Counted from the stretch's first letter, positions 33,632-43,244 are shown. The stretch: DNA of 64,000 bases from an uncultured Lachnospiraceae bacterium (GCA_910579395.1 CAJTUC010000018.1:17349-81348); one strand, 5' to 3'. The notes: generated from the letters alone by a model not told the origin. Translations and numbers: made by a program.

Positions 33632-35422
33632 ATGGCATTTGACGGGATTACCATTGCAAGCATCACCAAAGAGTTAAATCAGAATTTAACAGGTGGCCGT
33701 ATTTATAAAATCGCCCAGCCGGAATCGGATGAACTATTGCTGAAAATCAAGAATAACGGTTCACAATACCGGCTGCTATTGTCTGCGGACGCCTCTCTGC
33801 CACTCGTTTATCTGACGAATAAAAATAAGCAGAGCCCGATGACCGCCCCCGGCTTCTGTATGCTGCTTCGGAAGCATTTACAGAATGCGAGAATTCTGGA
33901 TATCACCCAGCCGGGACTGGAACGGATCATTCGAATCCGCCTGGAACATTTGAACGAAATGGGCGACCTGTGTCAAAAAACGCTCGTTATTGAAATTATG
34001 GGAAAGCACAGCAATCTCATTTTCTGCAATGAAGATACGATCATCGACAGTATCAAGCACATTTCCGGCATAGTCAGCTCTGTGCGGGAAGTTCTGCCGG
34101 GCCGGGAATATTTCATTCCGCAGACACAGGACAAGCAGAATCCCCTCGCTTTTATCGGAGGAACCGGCATATCCGTCTGCTATGGAGAACCAGCGTACGG
34201 CATTCATCTCACCAAACAGGACTTTGTGAACAGACTGACTTCCATGCCTATGCCCTTGTATAAAGCGCTCTACTGCGCCTATACCGGTCTTTCTCCCGTC
34301 ATGGCACAGGAAATCTGTTTCCGCGCCGGCCTTGACGGCGACATACCCGGAAGCGCACAGGATGCGGAAGCCCTGGAAAAACTCTATGAAGTTTTTCTTT
34401 CTCTTTTAAAACAGATTACCGCCGGAGACTTTGCTCCAAATATCATCTATGACAAAAAGACACCGATTGAATTCGCGGCGCTGCCCCTGACTCTCTATGC
34501 GGATAAGGAAGCCGTTCCTTTCGACTCTATCAGCGAAGTGCTGGAGCATTATTATGAAGAAAAAAATGTGCTCACAAGAATACGCCAGAAATCAGCCGAC
34601 CTGCGGAAAATCGTACAGACGGCACTGGAGCGGAATATCAAGAAGTACGATATACAAAGAAAACAGATGCAGGACACCGAAAAACGGGAGAAATACCGCA
34701 TCTACGGCGAGCTGCTGAACACCTACGGCTATAACGTAGAGCCCGGCGCAAAATCCATGGAAGCGCTGAACTATTATACGAACGAAATGATTACGATTCC
34801 GTTAGACGATACGCTGAGCCCCTCCGAAAACGCCAAAAAATATTTCGACAAATACGGAAAGCTGAAACGCACCTTTGAAGCGCTTTCAGAATTGACCATA
34901 GAAGTCAAAGACGAGATTGAACATCTCGAATCCATCGCAGCTGCCCTGGATATCGCTTTGCAGGAAGAAGATCTGGTACAGATCAAGGAGGAATTGATCG
35001 AGAGCGGCTATATCCGCAGAAAAGGCGGAAATAAGAAAGCCAGGATTACAAGTAAGCCTTTTCACTATATCAGTTCCGACGGCTTCCATATCTATGTAGG
35101 CAAAAACAATTATCAGAACGACGAGCTGACCTTCAAAACGGCCACCGGCAATGACTGGTGGTTCCATGCCAAAGGTATGCCCGGCTCCCATGTCATTGTC
35201 AAAACAGAAGGAAAAGAACTGCCCGACCGGACTTTTGAAGAAGCGGCAAGACTGGCAGCCTATTATTCCAAAGGGCGTGAACAGGAAAAAGTGGAAATCG
35301 ACTATCTTCAAAAGAAGAACGTTAAGAAACCGAACGGCGCCAAACCGGGATTTGTCGTCTACTATACGAACTTCTCCATGGCCATCGACTCCGATATCTC
35401 CGGACTGGAACAAATAAAATAA
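33632..35422 (+). CDS. rqcH: RqcH/NFACT family ribosome quality control protein
   Basis: This 596-aa homologue of eukaryotic Rqc2/NEMF binds obstructed 50S subunits and recruits tRNA-Ala for C-terminal tailing. The NFACT-N domain (about 1-270) opens with AFDGITIASITKEL and carries a LNQNLTGGRIYKIAQPE stretch. A coiled coil spans about 320-440. The NFACT-R domain has FHYISSDGFHIYVGKNNYQN, DWWFHAKGMPGSHVIVK and NVKKPNGAKPGFVVYY. Older annotation calls it fibronectin-binding protein. AAAGGA precedes the ATG at 33632. It is divergent from yicC. Confidence 0.95.
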   Translation: MAFDGITIASITKELNQNLTGGRIYKIAQPESDELLLKIKNNGSQYRLLLSADASLPLVYLTNKNKQSPMTAPGFCMLLRKHLQNARILDITQPGLERIIRIRLEHLNEMGDLCQKTLVIEIMGKHSNLIFCNEDTIIDSIKHISGIVSSVREVLPGREYFIPQTQDKQNPLAFIGGTGISVCYGEPAYGIHLTKQDFVNRLTSMPMPLYKALYCAYTGLSPVMAQEICFRAGLDGDIPGSAQDAEALEKLYEVFLSLLKQITAGDFAPNIIYDKKTPIEFAALPLTLYADKEAVPFDSISEVLEHYYEEKNVLTRIRQKSADLRKIVQTALERNIKKYDIQRKQMQDTEKREKYRIYGELLNTYGYNVEPGAKSMEALNYYTNEMITIPLDDTLSPSENAKKYFDKYGKLKRTFEALSELTIEVKDEIEHLESIAAALDIALQEEDLVQIKEELIESGYIRRKGGNKKARITSKPFHYISSDGFHIYVGKNNYQNDELTFKTATGNDWWFHAKGMPGSHVIVKTEGKELPDRTFEEAARLAAYYSKGREQEKVEIDYLQKKNVKKPNGAKPGFVVYYTNFSMAIDSDISGLEQIK

Positions 35423-35440
35423 CATATGTATTGCAAAAAG

Positions 35441-35520
35441 GTAACGGTCCGGCGGCTGAACCGTTACATAAAAAGAACTTCTCAGCGCTTTGCTGTCAGG
35501 CAGAGCGCTTTAGAAGTTCT
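35441..35520 (+). terminator. Double hairpin terminator region after rqcH
   Basis: First hairpin GTAACGGT (35441-35448) with ACCGTTAC (35460-35467). Second AGAACTTCT (35474-35482) with AGAAGTTCT (35512-35520) and an inner AGCGCT/AGCGCT stem. It lies between convergent genes and could act in both directions. Confidence 0.7.
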
Positions 35521-35531
35521 CTTCGCACTTT

Positions 35532-35804
35532 TTAAATCGTTTTCTCGGTAAACAGAGACTTCACATGGTCAATCTCCGCCTGTGTGGCTTTTGCAGCCGG
35601 CACATAATAGGACTTTTCTCTGGCGATCTGATACAACTCCTCCTGAGACTGTTCACAGGCATTTCTGAACTGTTTCAACGTCATCTTCAATTCTTTATTC
35701 TCTGTCTGGGGAATCATTTCACCGAAACGGACCAGTTCGCCGTTGATTCCCGTCAACGTATCTGCTACCATTGTTTTTTCCTGCATTTGCATCTTAACAT
35801 CCAC
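35532..35804 (-). CDS. Coat-F-like spore coat protein
   Basis: This 90-aa helical protein has an ADTLTGINGELVRFGEMIPQTENKELK stretch (beginning ADTLTGINGELVRFGE) and FRNACEQSQEELYQIAREKSYY near the centre, resembling the Coat F domain of small spore coat proteins. It is paired with another small protein (35852-36037). The start at 35804 has GGTGGA upstream. The exact role is inferred from resemblance only. Confidence 0.65.
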   Translation of the reverse strand: MDVKMQMQEKTMVADTLTGINGELVRFGEMIPQTENKELKMTLKQFRNACEQSQEELYQIAREKSYYVPAAKATQAEIDHVKSLFTEKTI

Positions 35805-35851
35805 CTTTCCTGTTTCATAGACAGATTGAAAGTATTTATTCGATCAACCTG

Positions 35852-36037
35852 TTAACGCAAAAATTCCATTAACTGCTGCTTGTTCTGCATTGCGGATTTC
35901 GCTCCTTTTTCGAAGAACTGCTTCACCTGTGCATCACTCGCACATTCCGCATACTCTTTCATTTTGCAGTGTGTTACGTCATAGCCGCCCATAAGATGGC
36001 GAAGATTTTGTAATTCAAGTTCTGATAAATTTGCCAC
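35852..36037 (-). CDS. Small helical protein paired with the coat gene
   Basis: This 61-aa protein starts MANLSELELQNLRHLMGGYD and continues with KMKEYAECASDAQVKQFFEK. The heptad pattern and position suggest another Coat-F-type subunit. GGGAGG lies before the ATG. It is 47 bases upstream of the 90-aa gene and probably forms a two-gene operon with it. Confidence 0.65.
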   Translation of the reverse strand: MANLSELELQNLRHLMGGYDVTHCKMKEYAECASDAQVKQFFEKGAKSAMQNKQQLMEFLR

Positions 36038-36142
36038 TTTAGATTCCCTCCTGATTTTTTTATGCGGAATTAGTATTTGTATTCAGAAAAGAATTATACA
36101 TTCTATTGACAAAATAAGCTGAAAAATCATACATTTTTCAGC

Positions 36143-37780
36143 TTATCGTAATAAGTGCATTTTTTTTGCAATGTGTACCAGCATGGCACCCTTGGGAAAG
36201 GACTTCAATTCCGCTTCGTTGACCGCCCCCATTCGGATGACCAGCACAAAGTAAACGACCACAGCAACACCAAGCGCTATCACAAGGGAAATCCGGTTCA
36301 GTTTAATGAGATAATAAACGCCTTGATAAGCGCCATACGCAGCTGCTCCCATCCAGCAGGCCGCAAGCCCGGGAAGAAGATAAGTTTTAACGATATCTTC
36401 CCGATATCCCAGATACTTTTTGACCGCAGCATGGTTTAGAATACACATCAGCAGTGAATAGGCAATATTGGCAATTGCCAGTGCATAAAGATTCAAATCC
36501 GTATAGAAAAGGAGTGCAGCTAAAATCCCGATCTGTACGACGAGTGCGATGACCGCATGAATCACCGGGGTATTGACCTTGCCGATTCCCTGTAGAACCG
36601 CATTGGTCAGGGTAGAAAGTCCCGACAGAATAACGGTGACAGCCAGCACACGAAGCACGTTTGACGCCATATCCAGCGCCTCTTTCTGCGGATAGATGAA
36701 CTGCACGACCGGCCTTGCCAGCACCATCAAGCCAACCGCCGACGGAATAGCTAACATCATCGTTATCCGGGTCGCCTGATTGACCTTACGCCGTGTCTCC
36801 TTCTCCTTATGTGTCGCAAAAGTCGCGGAAACTCCCGGCAGCGATGCAGAAGACATCGCCGACGACAACGCGATCGGAATATTGACGATCGACATCGCCT
36901 GCGTCGCAAAAATACCATACTGAATCGCCGCCATGGACTCTTCCAGCCCCTTGACATCGATCATGATGTTATTATAAATTTTCATATTGACGACCGTCGA
37001 GCAGTTATATACAAAGGTACTTAAAATAAAAGGTGTTACGGTTGTGATAATGACTTTGAAAATTTCCTGATAGCTTTCCTGATGTCTGGAATGGTCACGC
37101 TCCACTCTTTTGCGGATAATGTCTTTGTTCAGGCTGTACATACCGAACATGAACAAAAGCGCAATCAGGACACCGGCTCCCGTACCGAGCGCACTGCCGG
37201 ACGCACCGTAAATTGCCTTCGTCGTCTCACTTTCATTTTTTACAGTCCCAATCAGCAGATAGGCCGCAAGGATACTGACGCCTGCATTTAAGATCTGCTC
37301 CAGGATTTGGGAAATAGAAGTATGCGCCATGGAGCCGTGCGCCTGAAAATACCCCCGCAGTACACCAAGCAGACCGGAAAAGAATATCGTCGGTGCAAAG
37401 ACACGCAGTACCGGAATGGAATTGGGCATATCGGATACCAACAGGGGAGCCGCAAAAAAAGTGACCAAAGACGCTACACCGCCCACGACCAGAACGTAAA
37501 TGAGCGCACACTGAAATACCCTCTGGGCATTTCGATATTCCTTATAAGCCAGCCGCTGTGCGATGACTTTAGAAATGGCAGAGGGTATACTATACGAAGA
37601 AACCAATAAAATAATGGTATAAATATTAATGGCGCTGCTATAATAACCGTTTCCTTCCAGCCCGATGATACTGGTCAGGGGGCTTCTGTATATCAGGCCA
37701 ATGATTTTAACGATAATGCCGGCGGCAGCAAGAATGCCGGCTTGAAGCACAAAACTATCTTTTTTCTTTTGTTGTGCCAT
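36143..37780 (-). CDS. SpoVB/MurJ-like flippase (second)
   Basis: This 545-aa polytopic protein of the polysaccharide-export MOP branch has about 14 helices. The N-terminus FVLQAGILAAAGIIVKIIGL followed by IYRSPLTSIIG matches the YtgP/SpoVB group. The length is closer to Bacillus YtgP (MurJ/Amj-type lipid II flippase) than is the 453-aa relative at 16193. Adjacent glgA gives no direct clue. It may be the vegetative peptidoglycan flippase. Confidence 0.85.
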   Translation of the reverse strand: MAQQKKKDSFVLQAGILAAAGIIVKIIGLIYRSPLTSIIGLEGNGYYSSAINIYTIILLVSSYSIPSAISKVIAQRLAYKEYRNAQRVFQCALIYVLVVGGVASLVTFFAAPLLVSDMPNSIPVLRVFAPTIFFSGLLGVLRGYFQAHGSMAHTSISQILEQILNAGVSILAAYLLIGTVKNESETTKAIYGASGSALGTGAGVLIALLFMFGMYSLNKDIIRKRVERDHSRHQESYQEIFKVIITTVTPFILSTFVYNCSTVVNMKIYNNIMIDVKGLEESMAAIQYGIFATQAMSIVNIPIALSSAMSSASLPGVSATFATHKEKETRRKVNQATRITMMLAIPSAVGLMVLARPVVQFIYPQKEALDMASNVLRVLAVTVILSGLSTLTNAVLQGIGKVNTPVIHAVIALVVQIGILAALLFYTDLNLYALAIANIAYSLLMCILNHAAVKKYLGYREDIVKTYLLPGLAACWMGAAAYGAYQGVYYLIKLNRISLVIALGVAVVVYFVLVIRMGAVNEAELKSFPKGAMLVHIAKKMHLLR

Positions 37781-37808
37781 ATTTCGTTTCCATCCATCCT
37801 TTTGCTGT

Positions 37809-39254
37809 CTAACCGATCAGCCAGTCATACATTTCCTGATACTTTTTCGCGGATACATGCCATGAGAAATCGGCCGCCATAGCGCGGTCAACAATCTTGT
37901 TCCATTCCCTTTTCTTATCATAATAAATGCGTTCCGCATAGCGGATCGTATCAAGCATTTCATGTGCATTGTAATTGACAAAACTGAATCCGGTTCCGGT
38001 GCTCTCATATTCATTATACGGCTCTACCGTATCTTTTAACCCGCCGGTCTCCCGGACGATCGGAACCGTACCGTAACGCAGCGACATCAACTGGCTTAAA
38101 CCGCAGGGCTCAAACAGAGACGGCATCAGAAACGCATCGCTCGCCGCATAAATCTTATGGGACAGTGCATCCGAATAATAAATATTGGCCGAAACTTTTC
38201 CATGATATTTCCAGTCAAAATGACGGAACATATTCTCATACTGCTCCTCACCGGTTCCGAGCACAACAATCTGTACATTGTCCCGGCAAAGTTCATCCAT
38301 CACATAGGCAATCAGGTCAAAGCCCTTCTGTCCTGTCAAACGTGACACGATACCGATCATCATCGTCCTGTCATCCTGATTCAATCCCAATTCCGCCTGA
38401 AGGGCATGTTTATTTTTTACTTTTTCCTTCCGGAAATTGACTGCATTATAAGGATGCTCAATATTCTTATCCGTTTCCGGATTGAAATCATCATAGTCAA
38501 TGCCATTAACGATACCGCGCAGGTCGTTCGTTCTGGCGCAGAGCAGGCCGTTTAATCCCTCTCCGTAAAATTCTGTCTTGATTTCTTCCGCATAAGTATC
38601 GCTGACCGTCGTGATTGCATCGGCATAAACAAGACCGCCCTTTAACAGATTGGCATCTTTATAGGCTTCCAGTTTATCAGCCGTAAAGAAATATTCCGGG
38701 AGTCCGGTAATCTCCCTAACTTCCTTGACACTCCATTTTCCCTGAAATTTCAGATTATGAATCGTCATGACTGTCTTGATGCCGCGGTAGAATTCTCCAC
38801 CCTGGAACCGTTCTTTTAAATAGACCGGAATCAGGCCCGTCTGCCAGTCGTGGCAGTGAATCAGGTCAGGCTTGAAATCAATGACCGGCAAAATGGAAAG
38901 TGCAGCTTTACAAAAATATGCGTATTTCTCAATTTCAAACAAAGCATTATCGCTATACGGCTTAAATCCGTTAAAAAAGGATTCGTTATCAATAAAATAA
39001 TACTTTACGCCGTCCACTTCCGCTTCAAGAATACCCACATATTCATTTTTCCAATGAAAGTCCATATAAAAATGAGTTCTGTACTTCAATAAATCTTTCA
39101 TCTTCTGCGACATACAGGTATATTTGGGAAGGATCACCCTCACATCAAAATACTGCTTGTCGATACATTTGGGTAAAGAACCGACAACGTCCGCCAAGCC
39201 CCCGGTCTTGATAAATGGTACACCTTCCGACGCAACAAACAAAATCTTCTTCAT
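37809..39254 (-). CDS. glgA: Glycogen synthase (ADP-glucose type)
   Basis: This 481-aa GT5 glycosyltransferase starts KKILFVASEGVPFIKTGGLADVVGSLPK (beginning KKILFVASEGVPFIKTGG) with the ADP-glucose-binding KTGGL motif. HDWQTGLIPVYLK, GIVNGIDYDDFNPETD and the C-terminal FEPCGLSQLMSLRYGTVPIVRETGGLKDTV (beginning FEPCGLSQLMSLRYGT) are conserved. The ATG at 39254 has GGAGGG upstream. Other glg genes are not in the window. Its upstream region is the hairpin repeat array at 39301-39480. Confidence 0.95.
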   Translation of the reverse strand: MKKILFVASEGVPFIKTGGLADVVGSLPKCIDKQYFDVRVILPKYTCMSQKMKDLLKYRTHFYMDFHWKNEYVGILEAEVDGVKYYFIDNESFFNGFKPYSDNALFEIEKYAYFCKAALSILPVIDFKPDLIHCHDWQTGLIPVYLKERFQGGEFYRGIKTVMTIHNLKFQGKWSVKEVREITGLPEYFFTADKLEAYKDANLLKGGLVYADAITTVSDTYAEEIKTEFYGEGLNGLLCARTNDLRGIVNGIDYDDFNPETDKNIEHPYNAVNFRKEKVKNKHALQAELGLNQDDRTMMIGIVSRLTGQKGFDLIAYVMDELCRDNVQIVVLGTGEEQYENMFRHFDWKYHGKVSANIYYSDALSHKIYAASDAFLMPSLFEPCGLSQLMSLRYGTVPIVRETGGLKDTVEPYNEYESTGTGFSFVNYNAHEMLDTIRYAERIYYDKKREWNKIVDRAMAADFSWHVSAKKYQEMYDWLIG

Positions 39255-39300
39255 GAAATAACCCTCCAATATAGCCATTTTGAAAAAATACAGCTCCATA

Positions 39301-39480
39301 CGAAGCCCCTGATCTAACAGATGCGCCTCCCATTGAATCCTCTGCTTCCGGAAATAGCTCCTTCGGAACTATTTTCACAGAAACAGCATCCATTGAAGCT
39401 GCTTCTACAGACACGGCTCCCATTGGAGCCGTTTCTACAGATATGGTTTCCAATGGAACCATTTCTGTTATTATACAGCA
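39301..39480 (-). repeat. Six diverged 30-bp hairpin repeats upstream of glgA
   Basis: Six consecutive 30-bp units share a CATTGGAGCC-like start, a TTCTACAGA-like middle and a GGCTCC-like end. The end of one unit pairs with the start of the next: GGCTCC-cat-TGGAGCC, GGTTTCC-aat-GGAACC, CAGCATCC-at-TGAAGCTG. Stem bases change together between units, so pairing appears to be kept. The array lies 47 to 226 bases upstream of the glgA start. A minus-strand open frame through it arises from the 30-base period and is not taken as a gene. Confidence 0.7.
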
Positions 39481-39522
39481 TTTCCCACGGTATTAAAAGG
39501 ATTAATTTCCATTAATTGTTCA

Positions 39523-40050
39523 TTAATTCATATAGCCCCGATATTGCAGGCGAATTTTATCCGCAATCAGCGCAATGAACTCGGAATTGGTCGGTTTTCC
39601 TTTTCCGGTGTTGATGGTATAACCGAACAGAGAATCCAGTGTTTCCATCTTTCCCCGTGACCATGCCACTTCTATTGCATGACGGATGGCACGTTCCACA
39701 CGGCTTGGCGTCGTCTGGTATTTATTTGCGATCGTCGGATAGAGAACCTTTGTAATGGAACCCAGCATTTCCACATCCTCTACCGACATCATAATGGCTT
39801 CCCTCAGATACTGATAGCCTTTGATATGTGCCGGTACACCGATTTCATGTATCATATTGGTAACATCTTTTTCCAGATCATGAACTGTTGTTTCTTTTAC
39901 CGTATCACTCATCTTTGACGGATCACTTCCCGCCGCACCGGATGGTACGGTGATCATAATTTGAAATTCTTTATCGCCGCTCATGAGATTATTCAAAATC
40001 TGATATACCTTTTCATTATCTCTTGTTACCGTTAAATTTAATTGTTCCAT
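39523..40050 (-). CDS. spo0A: Spo0A with internally deleted receiver domain
   Basis: This 175-aa protein carries a complete Spo0A DNA-binding effector domain at about 62-173: NMIHEIGVPAHIKGYQYLRE, the ITKVLYPTIANKYQTTPSRVE stretch (TTPSRVERAIRHAIEVAWSR here), then KPTNSEFIALIADKIRL. Full Spo0A is about 265 aa. Only about the first 33 receiver residues remain (EQLNLTVTRDNEKVYQIL), with the acidic pocket reduced from DD to RD and the phosphoacceptor Asp segment absent, joined to a 30-residue linker. GGAGG precedes the ATG, and the gene is at its usual place after spoIVB. Phosphorelay control is therefore predicted to be lost. Confidence 0.9.
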   Translation of the reverse strand: MEQLNLTVTRDNEKVYQILNNLMSGDKEFQIMITVPSGAAGSDPSKMSDTVKETTVHDLEKDVTNMIHEIGVPAHIKGYQYLREAIMMSVEDVEMLGSITKVLYPTIANKYQTTPSRVERAIRHAIEVAWSRGKMETLDSLFGYTINTGKGKPTNSEFIALIADKIRLQYRGYMN

Positions 40051-40094
40051 AAGAATCCTCCATTTTTGCTTCTATTTGGCACGATACTAAGAAT

Positions 40095-40123
40095 ATTATA
40101 AACAATACGGAAGACCTATGGAA
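40095..40123 (-). promoter_or_regulatory. Possible vegetative promoter of spo0A
   Basis: On the minus strand TTCCAT (40118-40123), 17 bases, TATAAT (40095-40100), 45 bases before the start. The -35 is weak. No sigma-H promoter or 0A box was recognised in this gap. Confidence 0.4.
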
Positions 40124-40166
40124 TATTTAGTCATCGCCCCAGCGTTCCGCCGCAGCTCACTCATAC

Positions 40167-41444
40167 TTACTGGACCAGCATATTTTCAATAAAAATACCG
40201 TATCCGCTGGCCGAATCCTGGACCAGCACATGTGTCACCGCTCCGACCAGTTTCCCGTTCTGAATGATCGGACTGCCGCTCATCCCCTGAATGATTCCCC
40301 CTGTCAGGGCAAGCAGCTCTTCATCGGTAATCTTAATGACCAGCCCACGGTTGATATTCCCCTCTTCCAGATGAAGCTCTTCGATCACGATATCATAGTA
40401 TTGGGGTTCTCCGGTCACAGAGCAGATAATCTGGGCCGGTCCGATCACAACTTCCTGTTTTAAGGCGATGGGAATTGGAGCAAAGGAAGTCTGCTGTACG
40501 ATTTCTTCTTTACAGACGCCGAAAATACCCTCCGCTGTATTTTCCGTAATCTCGCCTATAATATTTTCATTTTCATATTCGATATAACCGGTCAGCTCAC
40601 CCGGTGAACCGTCCTCCCCTCTCGTAATCCCTATGATCTCCGTTTTATATAAAGCGCCCTCCTCCAACAGCATCAGAGTGGAAGTATCCACATCATTGAT
40701 TCCATGTCCGAGCGCACCAAACGTTTCATCTGTATCCACATAAGTCAGTGTTCCGATTCCCTGTGCATTATCCCGTATCCAGATACCGAGTTTCCATTCT
40801 CCATTTGGATTTCCTTCGGGTTTTATCTTCACTTCTGTAATTTCTTCCCCGCGCCGCAGCGTCATGATCATTTCTTTTCCCTCCGAATCCGCTACCATCT
40901 GCACGAACTGTTTCTTGTTCTCCACCTTTTCCCCGTTCACATCCAGAATATAGTCGCCCGTCTGCAAAATGTATTTGGCCGGAGATATCGTCTCTCCCTT
41001 CTCATTCTCAAATTCCCCGATACCAACGACCAGAACGCCGCTCGTTTTCACATAAATGCCGATTGGTATACCGGAAGGCATCAGCGTCTTATCCTGAATC
41101 ACCTGAATATCTACACTTTTATAAGGCAGGATTCCAAACAGCTTCAGGTCCATTTTATAATGGTCGATCTGATTGGCTTTGACCGTCACTCCACCGGAAA
41201 AATCAACATGAAGGCTCTCCACTCCGGTAGAAATGCTTTCTACCGCTTCTTCCTGATAAATTTCCCCCGAAACCGGCACATGAAAATCCAGTTCCTGTTC
41301 AATTCCCGCACGAATCTTGATCGTGGAGGGTACCTTTCTCCAATAATCAATATATATTGTCACCATAAGCGCGATCAATCCGCCTGCCAGTATGATATAT
41401 AAAAATCTGCGATATCTCTTTATTTTCAAATCATGATCAGTCAT
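40167..41444 (-). CDS. spoIVB: SpoIVB serine peptidase
   Basis: This 425-aa S55 peptidase, made in the forespore, signals sigma-K (or sigma-E stage) checkpoints across the intermembrane space. An N-terminal membrane anchor (about 14-33) is followed by a PDZ domain (about 120-210, PSGIPIGIYVKTSGVLVVG) and a catalytic domain with the His in ALGHGINDVDTST and the Ser in QGMSGSPIIQNGKLVGAVTH. I chose the ATG at 41444 by distance to AAAGGA. It lies just upstream of spo0A, the usual order. Confidence 0.93.
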   Translation of the reverse strand: MTDHDLKIKRYRRFLYIILAGGLIALMVTIYIDYWRKVPSTIKIRAGIEQELDFHVPVSGEIYQEEAVESISTGVESLHVDFSGGVTVKANQIDHYKMDLKLFGILPYKSVDIQVIQDKTLMPSGIPIGIYVKTSGVLVVGIGEFENEKGETISPAKYILQTGDYILDVNGEKVENKKQFVQMVADSEGKEMIMTLRRGEEITEVKIKPEGNPNGEWKLGIWIRDNAQGIGTLTYVDTDETFGALGHGINDVDTSTLMLLEEGALYKTEIIGITRGEDGSPGELTGYIEYENENIIGEITENTAEGIFGVCKEEIVQQTSFAPIPIALKQEVVIGPAQIICSVTGEPQYYDIVIEELHLEEGNINRGLVIKITDEELLALTGGIIQGMSGSPIIQNGKLVGAVTHVLVQDSASGYGIFIENMLVQ

Positions 41445-41554
41445 TTCCATGTTCCTTTCTCCGCTGTTTTCAATCGGTGTCCGCCGGGCACACCAAAAAA
41501 GAACATACAAATTTGTATGTCCTTTCTAGTATGTGAAAAAACTTTGATTTTAAT

Positions 41555-43240
41555 TTAATATTGCTTTGATTTTCTTGCCAAATCTTTCATTTCTCTTGCA
41601 TTATTTAAAACATTTTCCGTAATACTCGCGCCTCCGAGCATTCTGGCAAGCTCCTCCACACTCTCCATTTCCTCCAGTTCCCGTATCCTCGTTGTGGTCC
41701 GTTCCTTCGATACGGTCTTCTCAATCTGAAAATGCGTATCCGCCATTGCCGCAATCTGAGGCAGATGAGTAATGCAGATCAACTGGTGTTTCTGGCCGAG
41801 GATTCCCATTTTTTCAGAAACCTTCCAGGCAGTCTTCCCACTGATGCCTGTATCAATTTCATCAAAGATCAGCGTTTCTATCTCGTCCTTATCCGCCAGC
41901 ACCGTCTTTAATGCCAGCATGATCCTGGACAGTTCACCACCGCTCGCTATCTGGGAAAGCGGTTTTAAGTCTTCTCCCGGATTGGTGGATATCATAAAAG
42001 CCGCCTGGTCATAGCCGCCCGGCCCAATCTTCTCTTCCGCAGACTGTATGTTGATTTCAAATGCAACATCGATGAAATTCAGGTCTACCAATGCCTTCTT
42101 CATAGACTGCGCCAGACTTCCGGCACTTTTCTTACGAACTTTCGACACTTTTTCACATAACCGGAGAAGCTCTTTTTTCAAAGCTGCTTCTTTTATGATC
42201 AGTTCCTGTCTATACGCATCAAAGTTCCGGTATCTGTCCAGCTTTTCCTGCTGTTTTGCCTGATAGGCAAGAATTTTTCCGATGGTATTTCCATATTTCG
42301 CCTTCAAGTGATTGATAAGGTCCAGCCGCTTCTCCACCTGTGAGAACAGCTCCCCGTCAAATTCCAGACCGGACAGATAATCCGCTGCCGCCCGGTTATA
42401 GTCATTCAGCAGACTGTCGATGTCCAAAAGCTGCTCTTCAAAGTTCCGGAGCGCTTCATCATATGAAGCTACAGCACGTATCTCTTTGACAGCTCTGCCG
42501 ACAGCATCCCCCGCACCACCATTCTCATAACCGGTCAACTGATGCACAAGTGTTACTGCCTCCTGAATCTTCTGTCCGTTGACCAGCCTCTTATATGACT
42601 TCTCCAGTTCCGCGTCTTCTCCGTCTATCAGCGCGGCCTCTTCAATTTCCTGCACTTCAAATTCAGCCAGAGAAGTCTCCCGTTTTCTCGTTTCCTCGTC
42701 CACATCTTCCGCCAGAATCTGCTCTTCTATCTCTTTGTACCGCTCATAGCATTCTTTCAGCTTCCTTTTAGGCTCATACAGTTCTTCTCCGGCATACTCA
42801 TCCAAAATTTCCAACTGTTTCGCTGCTTTTAACAGGGACTGGTGCTCATGCTGCCCATGGATATCGATCAGAATTTCGGCAAGCGCTCTGACCTGTCTGA
42901 CGCTGACCGTCTCGCCGCCGACCTTACACAGGGATTTCCCCTGCATGATTCTCCTTTGCAGGATCACTGTTCCGTCTTCTTCAACTGGCAGCTCCAGCTT
43001 TCGAATTTCCTCTAACTGTTTTTCTTTTTCCACCTGAAAAACAAGTTCTACGAGAGCATACTCCGCACCGGTTCGAATCATTTCTTTCTCTGCCTTTGCG
43101 CCAAGCGCAAGATTCACGGAACCGATAATAATGGATTTTCCGGCTCCCGTTTCTCCCGTCAGTATGTTCAGTCCATTTCCAAAATATACTTCTGTTTCAT
43201 CAATTAATGCAAGATTTTTTACATACAGGCTAACTAACAT
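41555..43240 (-). CDS. recN: DNA repair protein RecN
   Basis: This 561-aa SMC-like ATPase acts in double-strand break repair. It starts LVSLYVKNLALIDETEV with Walker A LTGETGAGKSIIIGSVN. Two long helical arms meet in the middle, and the C-terminus has the signature ASGGELSRIMLALK with Walker B TLIFDEIDTGISG. The ATG at 43240 is 4 bases after the argR stop. argR-recN is a conserved pair. Confidence 0.95.
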   Translation of the reverse strand: MLVSLYVKNLALIDETEVYFGNGLNILTGETGAGKSIIIGSVNLALGAKAEKEMIRTGAEYALVELVFQVEKEKQLEEIRKLELPVEEDGTVILQRRIMQGKSLCKVGGETVSVRQVRALAEILIDIHGQHEHQSLLKAAKQLEILDEYAGEELYEPKRKLKECYERYKEIEEQILAEDVDEETRKRETSLAEFEVQEIEEAALIDGEDAELEKSYKRLVNGQKIQEAVTLVHQLTGYENGGAGDAVGRAVKEIRAVASYDEALRNFEEQLLDIDSLLNDYNRAAADYLSGLEFDGELFSQVEKRLDLINHLKAKYGNTIGKILAYQAKQQEKLDRYRNFDAYRQELIIKEAALKKELLRLCEKVSKVRKKSAGSLAQSMKKALVDLNFIDVAFEINIQSAEEKIGPGGYDQAAFMISTNPGEDLKPLSQIASGGELSRIMLALKTVLADKDEIETLIFDEIDTGISGKTAWKVSEKMGILGQKHQLICITHLPQIAAMADTHFQIEKTVSKERTTTRIRELEEMESVEELARMLGGASITENVLNNAREMKDLARKSKQY

Positions 43241-43244
43241 AACA

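Noticed and set aside
39145..39462. Minus-strand open frame of 105 codons over the glgA 5' end and the repeat array
   Set aside because: Its 10-residue periodicity follows from the 30-base repeats, it overlaps glgA in another frame, and it lacks a ribosome binding site.
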